Source: Ruminococcus sp.
GTDB lineage: Bacteria; Bacillota; Clostridia; Oscillospirales; Ruminococcaceae
Direction: 5' to 3'
NCBI GenBank assembly: GCA_018376535.1
Contig: JAHABC010000012.1
Coordinates: forward strand, 1 to 58,697
DNA: 58,697 nucleotides
Each line of letters starts with the position of its first letter. Position 1 is the stretch's first letter. The position numbers and the translations under genes are program-made. Under the pieces are notes generated by a model, which was given only the letters and a program-made list of their open reading frames with translations, had not been told where the DNA came from and ran no database searches. This document shows positions 17,487-25,482 of this stretch, piece by piece.

Positions 17487-17885
17487 ATGTATTCGGATTT
17501 AGAAAGTTTTTTTACTGCAAACACTCAACTAGAGGTTTTTTTGATATCATGTGGTGTAGGTTTGGTTTTAGGTTTAATATATGATATTTTTAGGATAGTT
17601 AGAATTACTATTCCACATACTAATCTACTTGTGGCTATAGAAGATTTAGTAATGTTTATATGTTATGGAATATTCTTAATGTGCTTTGCGTTCAGTCTTA
17701 TGAGAGGGCAAATTAGATTTTTCTTTGTCTTAGGGAACTTCTTAGGTTTTGTATTGTGGTTCTTTACCCTTGGGAACGTATTGGTTAGAGTGGCTTACAG
17801 AATAAAAACTTATATATTAAAGTTTGTAAACTTGATTACATATCCAATTAAAAAGATTTTTGGAATTATTAAAAAAAAATCTTAA
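17487..17885 (+). CDS. yabQ: Spore cortex biosynthesis protein YabQ
   Basis: The 132-residue membrane protein has about four hydrophobic helices, including 'GLVLGLIYDIFRIVR' near residue 26, the most conserved YabQ segment. The C-terminus is basic (IKKIFGIIKKK). In Bacillus it works with YabP in cortex formation at the forespore membrane. The ATG at 17487 lies eight bases after GAAAGG; the TTG at 17481 is too close. Confidence 0.88.
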   Translation: MYSDLESFFTANTQLEVFLISCGVGLVLGLIYDIFRIVRITIPHTNLLVAIEDLVMFICYGIFLMCFAFSLMRGQIRFFFVLGNFLGFVLWFFTLGNVLVRVAYRIKTYILKFVNLITYPIKKIFGIIKKKS

Positions 17886-17892
17886 AAAACAC

Positions 17893-17922
17893 TTGATTGA
17901 TACCTACTAATTGTTGTATAAT
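17893..17922 (+). promoter_or_regulatory. Promoter of divIC-yabR
   Basis: -35 TTGATT (17893-17898) and -10 TATAAT (17917-17922) with an 18-base spacer. It gives divIC a vegetative promoter separate from the sporulation genes upstream. Confidence 0.65.
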
Positions 17923-17984
17923 ATAATAGCACGATGTATTTAAATAATATTTTTTCGTAAAAATTAACGGAAAGGGTGTTTTTT

Positions 17985-18299
17985 ATGAGTAGAAAAAATA
18001 AAAGCAATAAGTTTGTAATTAAAAATGAGCTTGTTTCTTTAGCTATAAAGATATCGGCTGGAATATTCTGTTTGGTCTGTCTAGCCACTATAATATCAAC
18101 ACAAGCCACAATAGTGGAAAAACAGAATGAACTTAAAAGTCTTCAAAGTCGTGAAGAGGCTTTAATAGAAGAAAATGGTGAGTATGAACGTATTCTCAGT
18201 GAAGATGATACTAACTCTTATATGTTATCATTAGCCGTTGGTAGTATGGGTTATTCTTATCCAGATGAGATTAGGTTCTATGATACCTCAAGAAATTAA
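17985..18299 (+). CDS. divIC: Septum formation initiator, FtsL/DivIC family
   Basis: The 104-residue bitopic protein has a basic cytoplasmic N-terminus, one membrane helix (about 22-42) and an extracytoplasmic coiled coil (KQNELKSLQSREEALIEENG). It then has the DivIC-type short C-terminal domain ending 'GYSYPDEIRFYD'. It joins FtsL and DivIB at the division septum. AAAGGG precedes the start at 17985. The order yabP-yabQ-divIC-yabR is the Bacillus order, which fixes the assignment. Confidence 0.85.
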   Translation: MSRKNKSNKFVIKNELVSLAIKISAGIFCLVCLATIISTQATIVEKQNELKSLQSREEALIEENGEYERILSEDDTNSYMLSLAVGSMGYSYPDEIRFYDTSRN

Positions 18300-18317
18300 T
18301 ATCGAAAGGAAAAATTT

Positions 18318-18827
18318 ATGCAACTTGAAGCTGGAAAAATTTATGAAGGCAAAGTGACTGGAATTAAAGATTATGGTGCTTTCGTTGAAATTATCGGAGA
18401 AAACGTTACTGGAATGGTACATATTTCTCAAATATCCAATGAATACGTTTCTAATGCTAGAGAACATCTTACTGAAGGTCAAATAGTTAAGGTTAAGTTT
18501 ATTGGTACTAATGAAGATGGTAAGATTAAACTTTCTATTAAAGAGGCTCTACCTCAAGAACAAAGAAAGTTTAATCCACAACAACGTAGAAATAATGGTA
18601 ATAATAACTATCAACGTAGAAATAATAACAACAATAGATTTAATAATAATAACAATAACAAAAATAACTCTTATAGCTATAGCCAAACTAATGATGACCT
18701 ATTTAGTAAAAAATCAGAATCTTCTAGTTTTGAAGATATGCTTAACAAGTTCAAACAGGATAGCGATGAAAATCTTAACGATTTGAAAAAGATTACTGAT
18801 AGAAGAAATCGTAGTAAAAGAAAATAG
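18318..18827 (+). CDS. yabR: S1 RNA-binding domain protein, YabR-like
   Basis: The 169-residue protein has an S1 domain over residues 1-75 ('GKIYEGKVTGIKDYGAFVEI', then GMVHISQIS and VKVKFIG). A low-complexity Asn/Arg tract (about 85-125) and a charged helical tail follow. General stress protein 13/YabR binds RNA or ribosomes; the target here is unknown. The Asn-rich insert is longer than in Bacillus YabR. A terminator follows immediately, so divIC-yabR is a closed unit. Confidence 0.85.
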   Translation: MQLEAGKIYEGKVTGIKDYGAFVEIIGENVTGMVHISQISNEYVSNAREHLTEGQIVKVKFIGTNEDGKIKLSIKEALPQEQRKFNPQQRRNNGNNNYQRRNNNNNRFNNNNNNKNNSYSYSQTNDDLFSKKSESSSFEDMLNKFKQDSDENLNDLKKITDRRNRSKRK

Positions 18828-18837
18828 TATACTACTT

Positions 18838-18873
18838 GCCCTAAGAGTATTTAGCATATCTTAGGGCTTTTTT
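18838..18873 (+). terminator. Terminator after yabR
   Basis: A 9-bp stem GCCCTAAGA/TCTTAGGGC (18838-18846 with 18859-18867) is followed by TTTTTT. Confidence 0.88.
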
Positions 18874-18977
18874 AACCACTTTTAGATAAATTATCTAGCA
18901 ATTTATACTGTTTTTGTTTGCCTATGAGTTGTGTTTTGTGCAATCATACAAATATTAGTTTTGATTTAAAAAAACAC

Positions 18978-19005
18978 TTGATTTTTTTAAATAATATGTT
19001 AAAAT
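18978..19005 (+). promoter_or_regulatory. SigA promoter of groES-groEL
   Basis: -35 TTGATT (18978-18983) and extended -10 TGtTAAAAT (19000-19005), 16-base spacer. It lies directly before the CIRCE operator. Confidence 0.75.
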
Positions 19006-19009
19006 AATA

Positions 19010-19036
19010 TTAGCACTCAGGAATAAAGAGTGCTAA
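19010..19036 (+). promoter_or_regulatory. CIRCE operator (HrcA binding site)
   Basis: TTAGCACTC - 9 bases - GAGTGCTAA, an exact match to the CIRCE inverted repeat. HrcA bound here represses groESL until heat stress. Confidence 0.97.
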
Positions 19037-19093
19037 TGATAAAGAATATCACTACTATGTGTAGTTGAATACTATGATTGGAGGATTTTTGTT

Positions 19094-19378
19094 ATGACAA
19101 TTAAACCACTTTCCGACAGAGTTGTCATTAAGATGACTGAACCTGAAGAAAAAACTCAAGGCGGTATTATACTAGCTGGAGCATCTAAGGAAAAACCACA
19201 AATCGCTGAAGTAGTCGCAGTAGGCACTGGTAAACATGAAGATGGTAAACTCGTTCCTATGATTGTTAAGGTTGGCGATAAGGTTCTTATTAGTAAGTAT
19301 TCTGGTACTGAAGTTAAGATTGATGGTGTTGAATATACTATCCTAAAACAAGATGATATCTTGGCTATAGTTGAATAG
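19094..19378 (+). CDS. groS: Co-chaperonin GroES
   Basis: The 94-residue GroES forms the heptameric lid of the GroEL cage. It has 'KPLSDRVVIKMTEPEEKTQG' at the N-terminus, the mobile loop 'GGIILAGASKEKPQIAEVVA' and the terminal 'VEYTILKQDDILAIVE'. GGAGGA precedes the start. It is controlled by HrcA through the CIRCE element 58 bases upstream, and is followed 35 bases later by groEL. Confidence 0.98.
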   Translation: MTIKPLSDRVVIKMTEPEEKTQGGIILAGASKEKPQIAEVVAVGTGKHEDGKLVPMIVKVGDKVLISKYSGTEVKIDGVEYTILKQDDILAIVE

Positions 19379-19413
19379 CTTATAATATATATATCGAAAA
19401 GGAGATTTTTACA

Positions 19414-21042
19414 ATGGCTAAACAGATTAAATATGGCGAAGACGCTAGAAAATCCTTACAAGCTGGTATCGACCAACTTGCTGATACTGTTAAAATTACA
19501 CTAGGTCCTAAGGGAAGAAACGTAGTTTTAGATAAAAAGTATGGTGCTCCATTAATCACTAATGATGGCGTTACTATTGCTAAAGAAATTGAACTTGAAG
19601 ACGCTTTTGAAAATATGGGTGCTCAACTTGTTAAAGAAGTGGCTATAAAAACTAATGACGCTGCTGGTGATGGTACTACTACTGCTACTCTATTAGCTCA
19701 AGCTATGGTTAGAGAGGGTATGAAGAATATCACTGCTGGTGCTAACCCTATGATAGTTAAAAAGGGTATCAAGAAAGCCGTAGACGTTGCCGTTGATACT
19801 GTTATTGCTAACTCTAAAAAGGTAAACGGTTCAGAAGATATCGCTAGAGTTGCTACTGTATCATCTGCTGATGAAAACGTTGGTAAACTTATCGCCGATG
19901 CTATGGAAAAGGTTACTGCTGATGGCGTTATTACTATAGAAGAAGGAAAAACTGCTGAAACTTACAGCGAAGTCGTTGAAGGTATGCAATTCGATAGAGG
20001 TTATCTATCTCCTTACATGGTTACAGATACTGAAAAGATGGAAGCCGTTTACGATGACGCTAGTATATTAATCACTGATAAGAAGATTTCTTCTATTCAA
20101 GAAGTTCTTCCACTACTAGAACAGATTGTTAAGACTGGTAAGAAGTTAGTTATCATTGCTGAAGATGTTGAGGGCGATGCTTTAACTACTATTACATTAA
20201 ACAATCTAAGAGGCACTTTCAAGTGTGTATGCGTTAAAGCCCCTGGTTTTGGCGACAGAAGAAAAGAAATGTTAAAAGATATCGCTATTTTAACTAATGG
20301 TGAAGTTATCTCTGAAGAACTAGGCTACGACCTAAAGGAAACTACTCTTGAGCAACTTGGTCATGCTAAGCAAGTAGTAGTTCAAAAGGAAAACACTATC
20401 ATAGTTGATGGTGATGGTTCTTCCGAAGATATCAAGGCTAGAGTTGAAAACATTAAGGCTCAACTAGAGGCTTCTACTTCTGAGTTCGATAAGGAAAAAC
20501 TTCAAGAAAGAATTGCCAAGTTATCTGGTGGTGTAGCAGTTATTAGAGTAGGTGCTGCTACTGAAGTTGAAATGAAAGAACAAAAACTTCGTATTGAAGA
20601 TGCTCTTGCAGCTACTAAGGCAGCCGTTGAAGAAGGTATCGTAGCTGGTGGTGGTACTGCATTAATCAATGCTATTCCAAGCGTTAAGAAGTTAGTAGAT
20701 AAACTAGAAGGCGACGAAAAGACTGGTGCTAAGATAGTACTTCGTGCTTTAGAAGAACCTGTTCGTCAAATAGCTGCTAATGCTGGTCTTGAAGGTAGTG
20801 TTATCATAGATAAGATTATCCGTTCTAAGAAGGTTGGCTACGGTTTCGATGCTTACACTGAAACTTACAAGGATATGATATCTGCTGGTATTGTAGACCC
20901 TACTAAGGTAACACGTTCTGCACTACAAAATGCAGCATCAGTTGCATCTATGGTGCTAACTACTGAGAGTCTTGTAACAGATATTCCAGAAGAAAATCCT
21001 CCAATGATGCCTCCACAAGGTGGCATGGGTATGGGTTATTAA
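19414..21042 (+). CDS. groL: Chaperonin GroEL
   Basis: The 542-residue ATP-driven folding chamber subunit has the GDGTTTATLLAQ nucleotide site (about 86-97), the N-terminal 'KQIKYGEDARKSL' and a C-terminal GGMGMGY tail. The length is standard. AAGGAG precedes the start. It is co-transcribed with groES from the CIRCE-controlled promoter and ends at a strong hairpin. The coding sequence is somewhat less AT-rich than the neighbourhood, as expected for a highly expressed gene. Confidence 0.98.
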   Translation: MAKQIKYGEDARKSLQAGIDQLADTVKITLGPKGRNVVLDKKYGAPLITNDGVTIAKEIELEDAFENMGAQLVKEVAIKTNDAAGDGTTTATLLAQAMVREGMKNITAGANPMIVKKGIKKAVDVAVDTVIANSKKVNGSEDIARVATVSSADENVGKLIADAMEKVTADGVITIEEGKTAETYSEVVEGMQFDRGYLSPYMVTDTEKMEAVYDDASILITDKKISSIQEVLPLLEQIVKTGKKLVIIAEDVEGDALTTITLNNLRGTFKCVCVKAPGFGDRRKEMLKDIAILTNGEVISEELGYDLKETTLEQLGHAKQVVVQKENTIIVDGDGSSEDIKARVENIKAQLEASTSEFDKEKLQERIAKLSGGVAVIRVGAATEVEMKEQKLRIEDALAATKAAVEEGIVAGGGTALINAIPSVKKLVDKLEGDEKTGAKIVLRALEEPVRQIAANAGLEGSVIIDKIIRSKKVGYGFDAYTETYKDMISAGIVDPTKVTRSALQNAASVASMVLTTESLVTDIPEENPPMMPPQGGMGMGY

Positions 21043-21073
21043 TATCCAAGAGTATAATAAGTTTATATATACT

Positions 21074-21108
21074 AAAGGACAGATTTATAATAAATCTGTC
21101 CTTTTTGC
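21074..21108. terminator. Terminator shared by groEL and the convergent methyltransferase gene
   Basis: A perfect 14-bp stem AAAGGACAGATTTA/TAAATCTGTCCTTT (21074-21087 with 21091-21104) is followed by TT on the plus strand. Confidence 0.87.
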
Positions 21109-21109
21109 G

Positions 21110-22225
21110 TTATTTGAAGTACATAAATAGTTGACATTTAATCATACCATTATACAATTTTCTGCGTTTGTCGGCTTTTTTACCGAAGAAGTGTTCAAAG
21201 TCCTCATGTGGAGATATTATATAACTAGGATTACTTCTATTCTTTCCGAAACATTCTCCCATAATTTCGTAAAGTTCTTCAGCCTGTTTTATTTCAAGCA
21301 ATCTTTCACCATAAGGTGGATTGCATATAGTAATACTATCTTTAATAGGGATAAATCCAGCCACATCGTTTTGTCTAGCATGGATTTTAGTCTTAATACC
21401 AGCCTTAGCTGAGTTATTAAGAGTTAGTTCAATAGCATCTGGGTCAATGTCCGAGCCATAAGCCTCAAAGGTAGCGTTTCTGTTTACTAAGTCTATAGCC
21501 CTAGAACGTTCGTCTTTCCAGATTTTAGGTGAACTCATTTGCCAACGTTCAGCTGAGAAGTGTCTGTTAATACCAGGGGCGATATTTAAGGCTTTCAAAC
21601 CTGCCTCAATAAGAATAGTTCCGCTACCACAGAAAGGGTCGCAGACTACACTATCGGGACGAACTCTAGCAAGGTCGACAATTCCACTTGCAAGAGTTTC
21701 TTTAATAGGTGCTAAGTTAGATATCTTTCTATATCCACGCTTATGAAGTCCTTGACCACTAGTATCAAGATATATAGTGCATATATCGTTCATAATAGAG
21801 AACTGTATTTGAACTGTCGCACCAGTTTCCTCCAAATAAGATACTCCATACTTATTGCAAAGTCTGTCTACAGCACCTTTTTTGATGGTTCTTTGACAAG
21901 CTGGAACGCTCTTTAATTTTGAGTTTAAAGAGTATCCTTTAACTGGAAAGGCATCGTGTTTACCAATGAACTCCTCTAAAGGTAAAGATTTCATAGTATA
22001 TAGTAAATCATCAAAGGAATTGGCTTTAAATTGAGCCAGTTCTATTAGAACTCTTTCGGCAGTTGCAAGACAGTAGTTAGCACGAGCAATCATAGAGAAG
22101 TCACCCATAAAAGATACTCTACCGTCAGATACTTGTATATCTTCGCCACCTATTTTGGATACTTCAAACTTTAAAACGCTTTCTAATCCAAAGTGACAAG
22201 GACAAGTTATTTTAAACTTATACAT
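21110..22225 (-). CDS. THUMP-domain RNA N2-guanine methyltransferase (RlmL/YpsC type)
   Basis: The 371-residue protein probably methylates a guanine of 23S rRNA. Its N-terminal ferredoxin-like/THUMP RNA-binding part (about 1-160) precedes a Rossmann methyltransferase domain. That domain has DPFCGSGT (196-203, SAM binding), an acidic SDIDPDAI motif (about 258) and the catalytic NPPYGERL (302-309). It corresponds to the N-terminal half of E. coli RlmL and to Bacillus YpsC in length. GGAGG precedes the start. It was long annotated as an N6-adenine DNA methylase, but NPPY with THUMP argues for RNA. Confidence 0.9.
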   Translation of the reverse strand: MYKFKITCPCHFGLESVLKFEVSKIGGEDIQVSDGRVSFMGDFSMIARANYCLATAERVLIELAQFKANSFDDLLYTMKSLPLEEFIGKHDAFPVKGYSLNSKLKSVPACQRTIKKGAVDRLCNKYGVSYLEETGATVQIQFSIMNDICTIYLDTSGQGLHKRGYRKISNLAPIKETLASGIVDLARVRPDSVVCDPFCGSGTILIEAGLKALNIAPGINRHFSAERWQMSSPKIWKDERSRAIDLVNRNATFEAYGSDIDPDAIELTLNNSAKAGIKTKIHARQNDVAGFIPIKDSITICNPPYGERLLEIKQAEELYEIMGECFGKNRSNPSYIISPHEDFEHFFGKKADKRRKLYNGMIKCQLFMYFK

Positions 22226-22258
22226 AAAAAACCTCCATTAAAAATTGGTCATAAAATT

Positions 22259-22282
22259 AGGGTGGATATGGTTAATCCACCC
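22259..22282 (-). terminator. Terminator after the penicillin-binding protein gene
   Basis: An 8-bp GC-rich stem GGGTGGAT/ATCCACCC (22260-22267 with 22275-22282) is followed on the minus strand by TAATTTTATG. Confidence 0.75.
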
Positions 22283-22301
22283 ATATAGATTTAATTTAAT
22301 T

Positions 22302-24890
22302 TTAGTGTCTACCACAATATATAGCATTAGATGATTTATAGTAACCTACATCAGCTGATTGAGGGCATCTGCTAGTAGCAATGTATCCTGTAGATGTACA
22401 GAAGTGACTTTCAATAACGGTATCACATTCAGGATAACTAGCATTAGTATCTAAAGTGTTAGCATATCCACCAATGACGTTCTTCCAAATTTGAGCAGAA
22501 CTTAAACTTGGGGAAAGTCCATAAGGAGTATCATAACCAACCCAGATACCACTAACGAAGTCTTCAGTTAGACCTACAAAAGTTATATCATTGAAGTCGG
22601 AAGTAGTACCAGTCTTACCACAAACCGTCTTGTTACTCAATTGAGCAGCAGTACCAGTACCACTAGTTATAACTTGTCTAAGAAGTTTGTTCATAACGTA
22701 AGCAGTTTCCTCATCGATAACTTGTTCTTTATGAGATGCGTCACTGTTATCTAAAAGAGTTTCGCCAGTGGCACTATTCTCAATCTTAGATATTACATGA
22801 GCATCTTGGAAGTAACCACCGTTACCATAAGGCATATAAGCGTTTACTAAATCTTCAATAGATGTACCTCCGTATAGACCACCTACTGCAAGTGATGAGT
22901 AAGTCATATCGCCGACACCATTAGATGCTTCTTCTGGAGATACTAAGTTAAATCCTAACTTATTCTTACAATAGTCAAATACGGTATCAAGACCCATTTC
23001 ATTTACTATGTTAGCAGGAGTAGTATTTACAGAACGTTTTAAAGCGTCATAAACGTAGATATAGTTCCAAGACCAGTTTAAGCTATCACCAGATGTAGTA
23101 TAGTTTCTAGGCCAATCCTTGCCATCTACTTTAAAACCTTTATCTTGGAAAAGAGTGGACCAAGTAATTTCATCGTTGTATAACGCACAACCATATGCAG
23201 CGATAGGTTTCATAGTAGAACCAACTTGACGCTTACATTGAACTGCTCTGTTAAATCCTAGATTAGTTTCTTTTTCGCCTATACCACCCGCCATAGCTAA
23301 TACATTACCACTGTAATCCATAGCAATAAACGACGATTGAACATATTCACCTTCACTATTTTTTGCGTAAGTCAAGAAGTTATCTCTGTCAAGATATTTT
23401 TGGTCTATGTAATCTTGCATATCCAAATCTATAGTTAGATATAAAGTATATCCACCATTATTGAACTTAGATAGTGCATCATCTTGAGATATTCCTTCTT
23501 CTTTAGCTATCCAATCACGAACTTCATAGATAGCAGCGTCTACATAGTAAGGAGTAATCTTAGTAATTGGATTTCCATCTTCATCGTATTCAATTTCTTC
23601 TTCTTCCTCATCGAATAGTTTAAAGTCTGGATTTAATCTTTTAAACTCATCAGAGTTAGTAAAAATCAACTTTTCGTTTAGAGCATCTTCATACTGTTCA
23701 GGAGAGATAACACCATTTTCAAACATCTTGTAAAGAACGTACTCTCTACGAGTCTTATTTTTTTCAGGATTGTCAATAGGATTGTACAAAAATGGGTCTT
23801 TAGGTATAGATGCTAAACAAGCAGCTTCGGCAATAGATAAATCTTTAGTACTCTTGCCAAAGTAAGCTATCGAGGCAGCCTCGATACCGTTTAGGTTGTT
23901 ATTATCCACACGACCAAAGTATATACAGTTTAAATAAGATTCCAAGATGGTATCTTTAGGATACTTCTTTTCAAGTTGCATAGCACGGAATATTTCTCTA
24001 ATTTTACGTTCGGAACTAGTTTCATTATCGCCAGTTACGTTTTTAATCAACTGTTGAGTAATAGTCGAACCACCTTGTTCAGAACCATATATTCCTGTAA
24101 ATATGTTTACAAATGCACCAAGAGTTCTTTTCAAGTCTACACCATCATGGGCATAGAAACGTTCATCTTCGGTATATACGAAAGCGTTTCTAACGTCTTG
24201 AGGAATTTGGTCTATAGTTACTGGAATACGTTGTTCACCATTAGATGCCTTAACCTTATATACTAAATCTTCTTTGCCATCTTTATCGACTGTATATATG
24301 TACGATGCATATGACATTTCATATTCAGTTAGATTAACGTCGGTAGTGGTATCCATGAAACTTAAAACGTATATGACAAAAGCGACTACGCAAACTGTTC
24401 CAGTTATAACCAATATCAAAAATATAGATATCAAAGTAGTTCCAACTAACGCAAATAACTTTTTAAAGAAGGTTAGTATATAATATAATGGAGTCTTTTT
24501 TTTGCGACCACACTTGCCATTATTAGAACTACTTGCAGAGTTCCTTTTGAGGTTTGGAAGTGCAAAATTAAAAGTTTTCTTATTAGAATGTTTAGTATTA
24601 GAATCTATATCCACATCGTTTTCGGCTTGTTCGGAGTTATCCTCATAGTATGGATTTTCAACATTATCTTGAGTATCTGTAGAACTGTTTGTACTATTAT
24701 CGATGCTATCATTAGTAGTAGAAGTTTTATCATTATTATTAGTAGTATCGGTTAAATCTTCATCTTCTAAGTAGTCATCGTCATAATATTCATCATCGTC
24801 ATAATATTCGTCGTCATCGAAATCCTCGTAATCGTCCAAATAGTCATCATCGTAGTTATCGTTATTAAGATTTTTATCTTTATCTTTCAT
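22302..24890 (-). CDS. Class A penicillin-binding protein (PBP1A-type transglycosylase-transpeptidase)
   Basis: This bifunctional peptidoglycan synthase has 862 residues. A very acidic cytoplasmic tail of about 105 residues is rich in Asp and Tyr, followed by a basic stretch and one membrane helix (about 147-178). The GT51 glycosyltransferase shows EDERFYAHDG (catalytic Glu241) and GGSTITQQLIKN. The transpeptidase shows SxxK as STMK (Ser558-Lys561), SVN (620-622) and KTGT (759-762). All catalytic motifs are intact. The C-terminus ends with a short Cys-containing tail rather than a PASTA or Fn3 domain. It is transcribed from its own promoter and stands alone. The tail is unusually acidic compared with typical PBP1A. 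Confidence 0.94.
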   Translation of the reverse strand: MKDKDKNLNNDNYDDDYLDDYEDFDDDEYYDDDEYYDDDYLEDEDLTDTTNNNDKTSTTNDSIDNSTNSSTDTQDNVENPYYEDNSEQAENDVDIDSNTKHSNKKTFNFALPNLKRNSASSSNNGKCGRKKKTPLYYILTFFKKLFALVGTTLISIFLILVITGTVCVVAFVIYVLSFMDTTTDVNLTEYEMSYASYIYTVDKDGKEDLVYKVKASNGEQRIPVTIDQIPQDVRNAFVYTEDERFYAHDGVDLKRTLGAFVNIFTGIYGSEQGGSTITQQLIKNVTGDNETSSERKIREIFRAMQLEKKYPKDTILESYLNCIYFGRVDNNNLNGIEAASIAYFGKSTKDLSIAEAACLASIPKDPFLYNPIDNPEKNKTRREYVLYKMFENGVISPEQYEDALNEKLIFTNSDEFKRLNPDFKLFDEEEEEIEYDEDGNPITKITPYYVDAAIYEVRDWIAKEEGISQDDALSKFNNGGYTLYLTIDLDMQDYIDQKYLDRDNFLTYAKNSEGEYVQSSFIAMDYSGNVLAMAGGIGEKETNLGFNRAVQCKRQVGSTMKPIAAYGCALYNDEITWSTLFQDKGFKVDGKDWPRNYTTSGDSLNWSWNYIYVYDALKRSVNTTPANIVNEMGLDTVFDYCKNKLGFNLVSPEEASNGVGDMTYSSLAVGGLYGGTSIEDLVNAYMPYGNGGYFQDAHVISKIENSATGETLLDNSDASHKEQVIDEETAYVMNKLLRQVITSGTGTAAQLSNKTVCGKTGTTSDFNDITFVGLTEDFVSGIWVGYDTPYGLSPSLSSAQIWKNVIGGYANTLDTNASYPECDTVIESHFCTSTGYIATSRCPQSADVGYYKSSNAIYCGRH

Positions 24891-24977
24891 TCAATCAATT
24901 GCTCCTTTCGGTTAAGCAAGAACCTCTAAAATATGCGTGTTTAACGGCAAAAAGCCCTTGAATTTTTACACTCTAAT

Positions 24978-25006
24978 ATTATAGCATACAAAAAAGTATT
25001 TGTTAA
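24978..25006 (-). promoter_or_regulatory. Promoter of the penicillin-binding protein gene
   Basis: Minus strand: -35 TTAACA (25001-25006), 17-base spacer, extended -10 TGcTATAAT (24978-24983). Confidence 0.72.
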
Positions 25007-25099
25007 GAGTTTTTTTAAATTTAGGCACATTGAATAAAACAAAAAAAATATTCCAAGAATATAAATACAAAATAAACAATTGAAAGGATTTGTTTTATT

Positions 25100-25429
25100 A
25101 TGAGTAAATCTAATATGTTAAACATTGGAATTATATGCTTTGGAATTGTAACATCTGTAGTAATATTGAACGCTACTTATTCTGTCGATAGCAACTATAC
25201 TCAAGCTGAAACTATTACTACTACTCAACAGATTACAGTAGGCTATACTTTAAAAGAGTATGATGGTAGAGTAGGTATCTTTAGAGGTGATGCCGATAAA
25301 CCTTATACTTATATCGATGATATAGAGATATCCTATCTTAATGAGTACGATAGAGAACTTTTAAAAAATGGCATAGAAGTTGCTACAGAAACAGAATTGA
25401 AATCTTTAATTGAAGATTTGATATCTTAA
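25100..25429 (+). CDS. Small exported/membrane protein with BofC C-terminal-like domain
   Basis: The 109-residue protein has an N-terminal hydrophobic segment (about 7-27, signal anchor) and an extracytoplasmic domain. It matches a BofC C-terminal-like pattern: 'YTLKEYDGRVGIFRGD', then YIDDIEISYLNEYD and 'LLKNGIEVATETELKSLIED'. BofC in Bacillus restrains SpoIVB signalling during sporulation. Many Clostridia carry such small proteins, and whether they work in sporulation is unproven. GAAAGGA precedes the start. It stands alone and converges on the esterase gene. Confidence 0.6.
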   Translation: MSKSNMLNIGIICFGIVTSVVILNATYSVDSNYTQAETITTTQQITVGYTLKEYDGRVGIFRGDADKPYTYIDDIEISYLNEYDRELLKNGIEVATETELKSLIEDLIS

Positions 25430-25431
25430 TA

Positions 25432-25466
25432 AAAAAAGTCTAGGAACGTGCCTAGACTTCTTTATA
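25432..25466. terminator. Bidirectional terminator between the BofC-like and esterase genes
   Basis: A 9-bp stem AAGTCTAGG/CCTAGACTT (25436-25444 with 25451-25459) has a run of A before it (T run for the minus strand) and CTTTATATTT after it. Confidence 0.82.
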
Positions 25467-25482
25467 TTTAAGTGTACTATTA

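Noticed and set aside
18590..18670. Short direct repeats resembling a CRISPR array
   Set aside because: These are Asn/Arg codon runs in a coding sequence, without unique spacers or cas genes.
18502..18786. Second plus-strand frame inside the yabR-like gene
   Set aside because: It reflects the AAT/AAC-rich tract read in another frame (Ile/Thr-rich nonsense).
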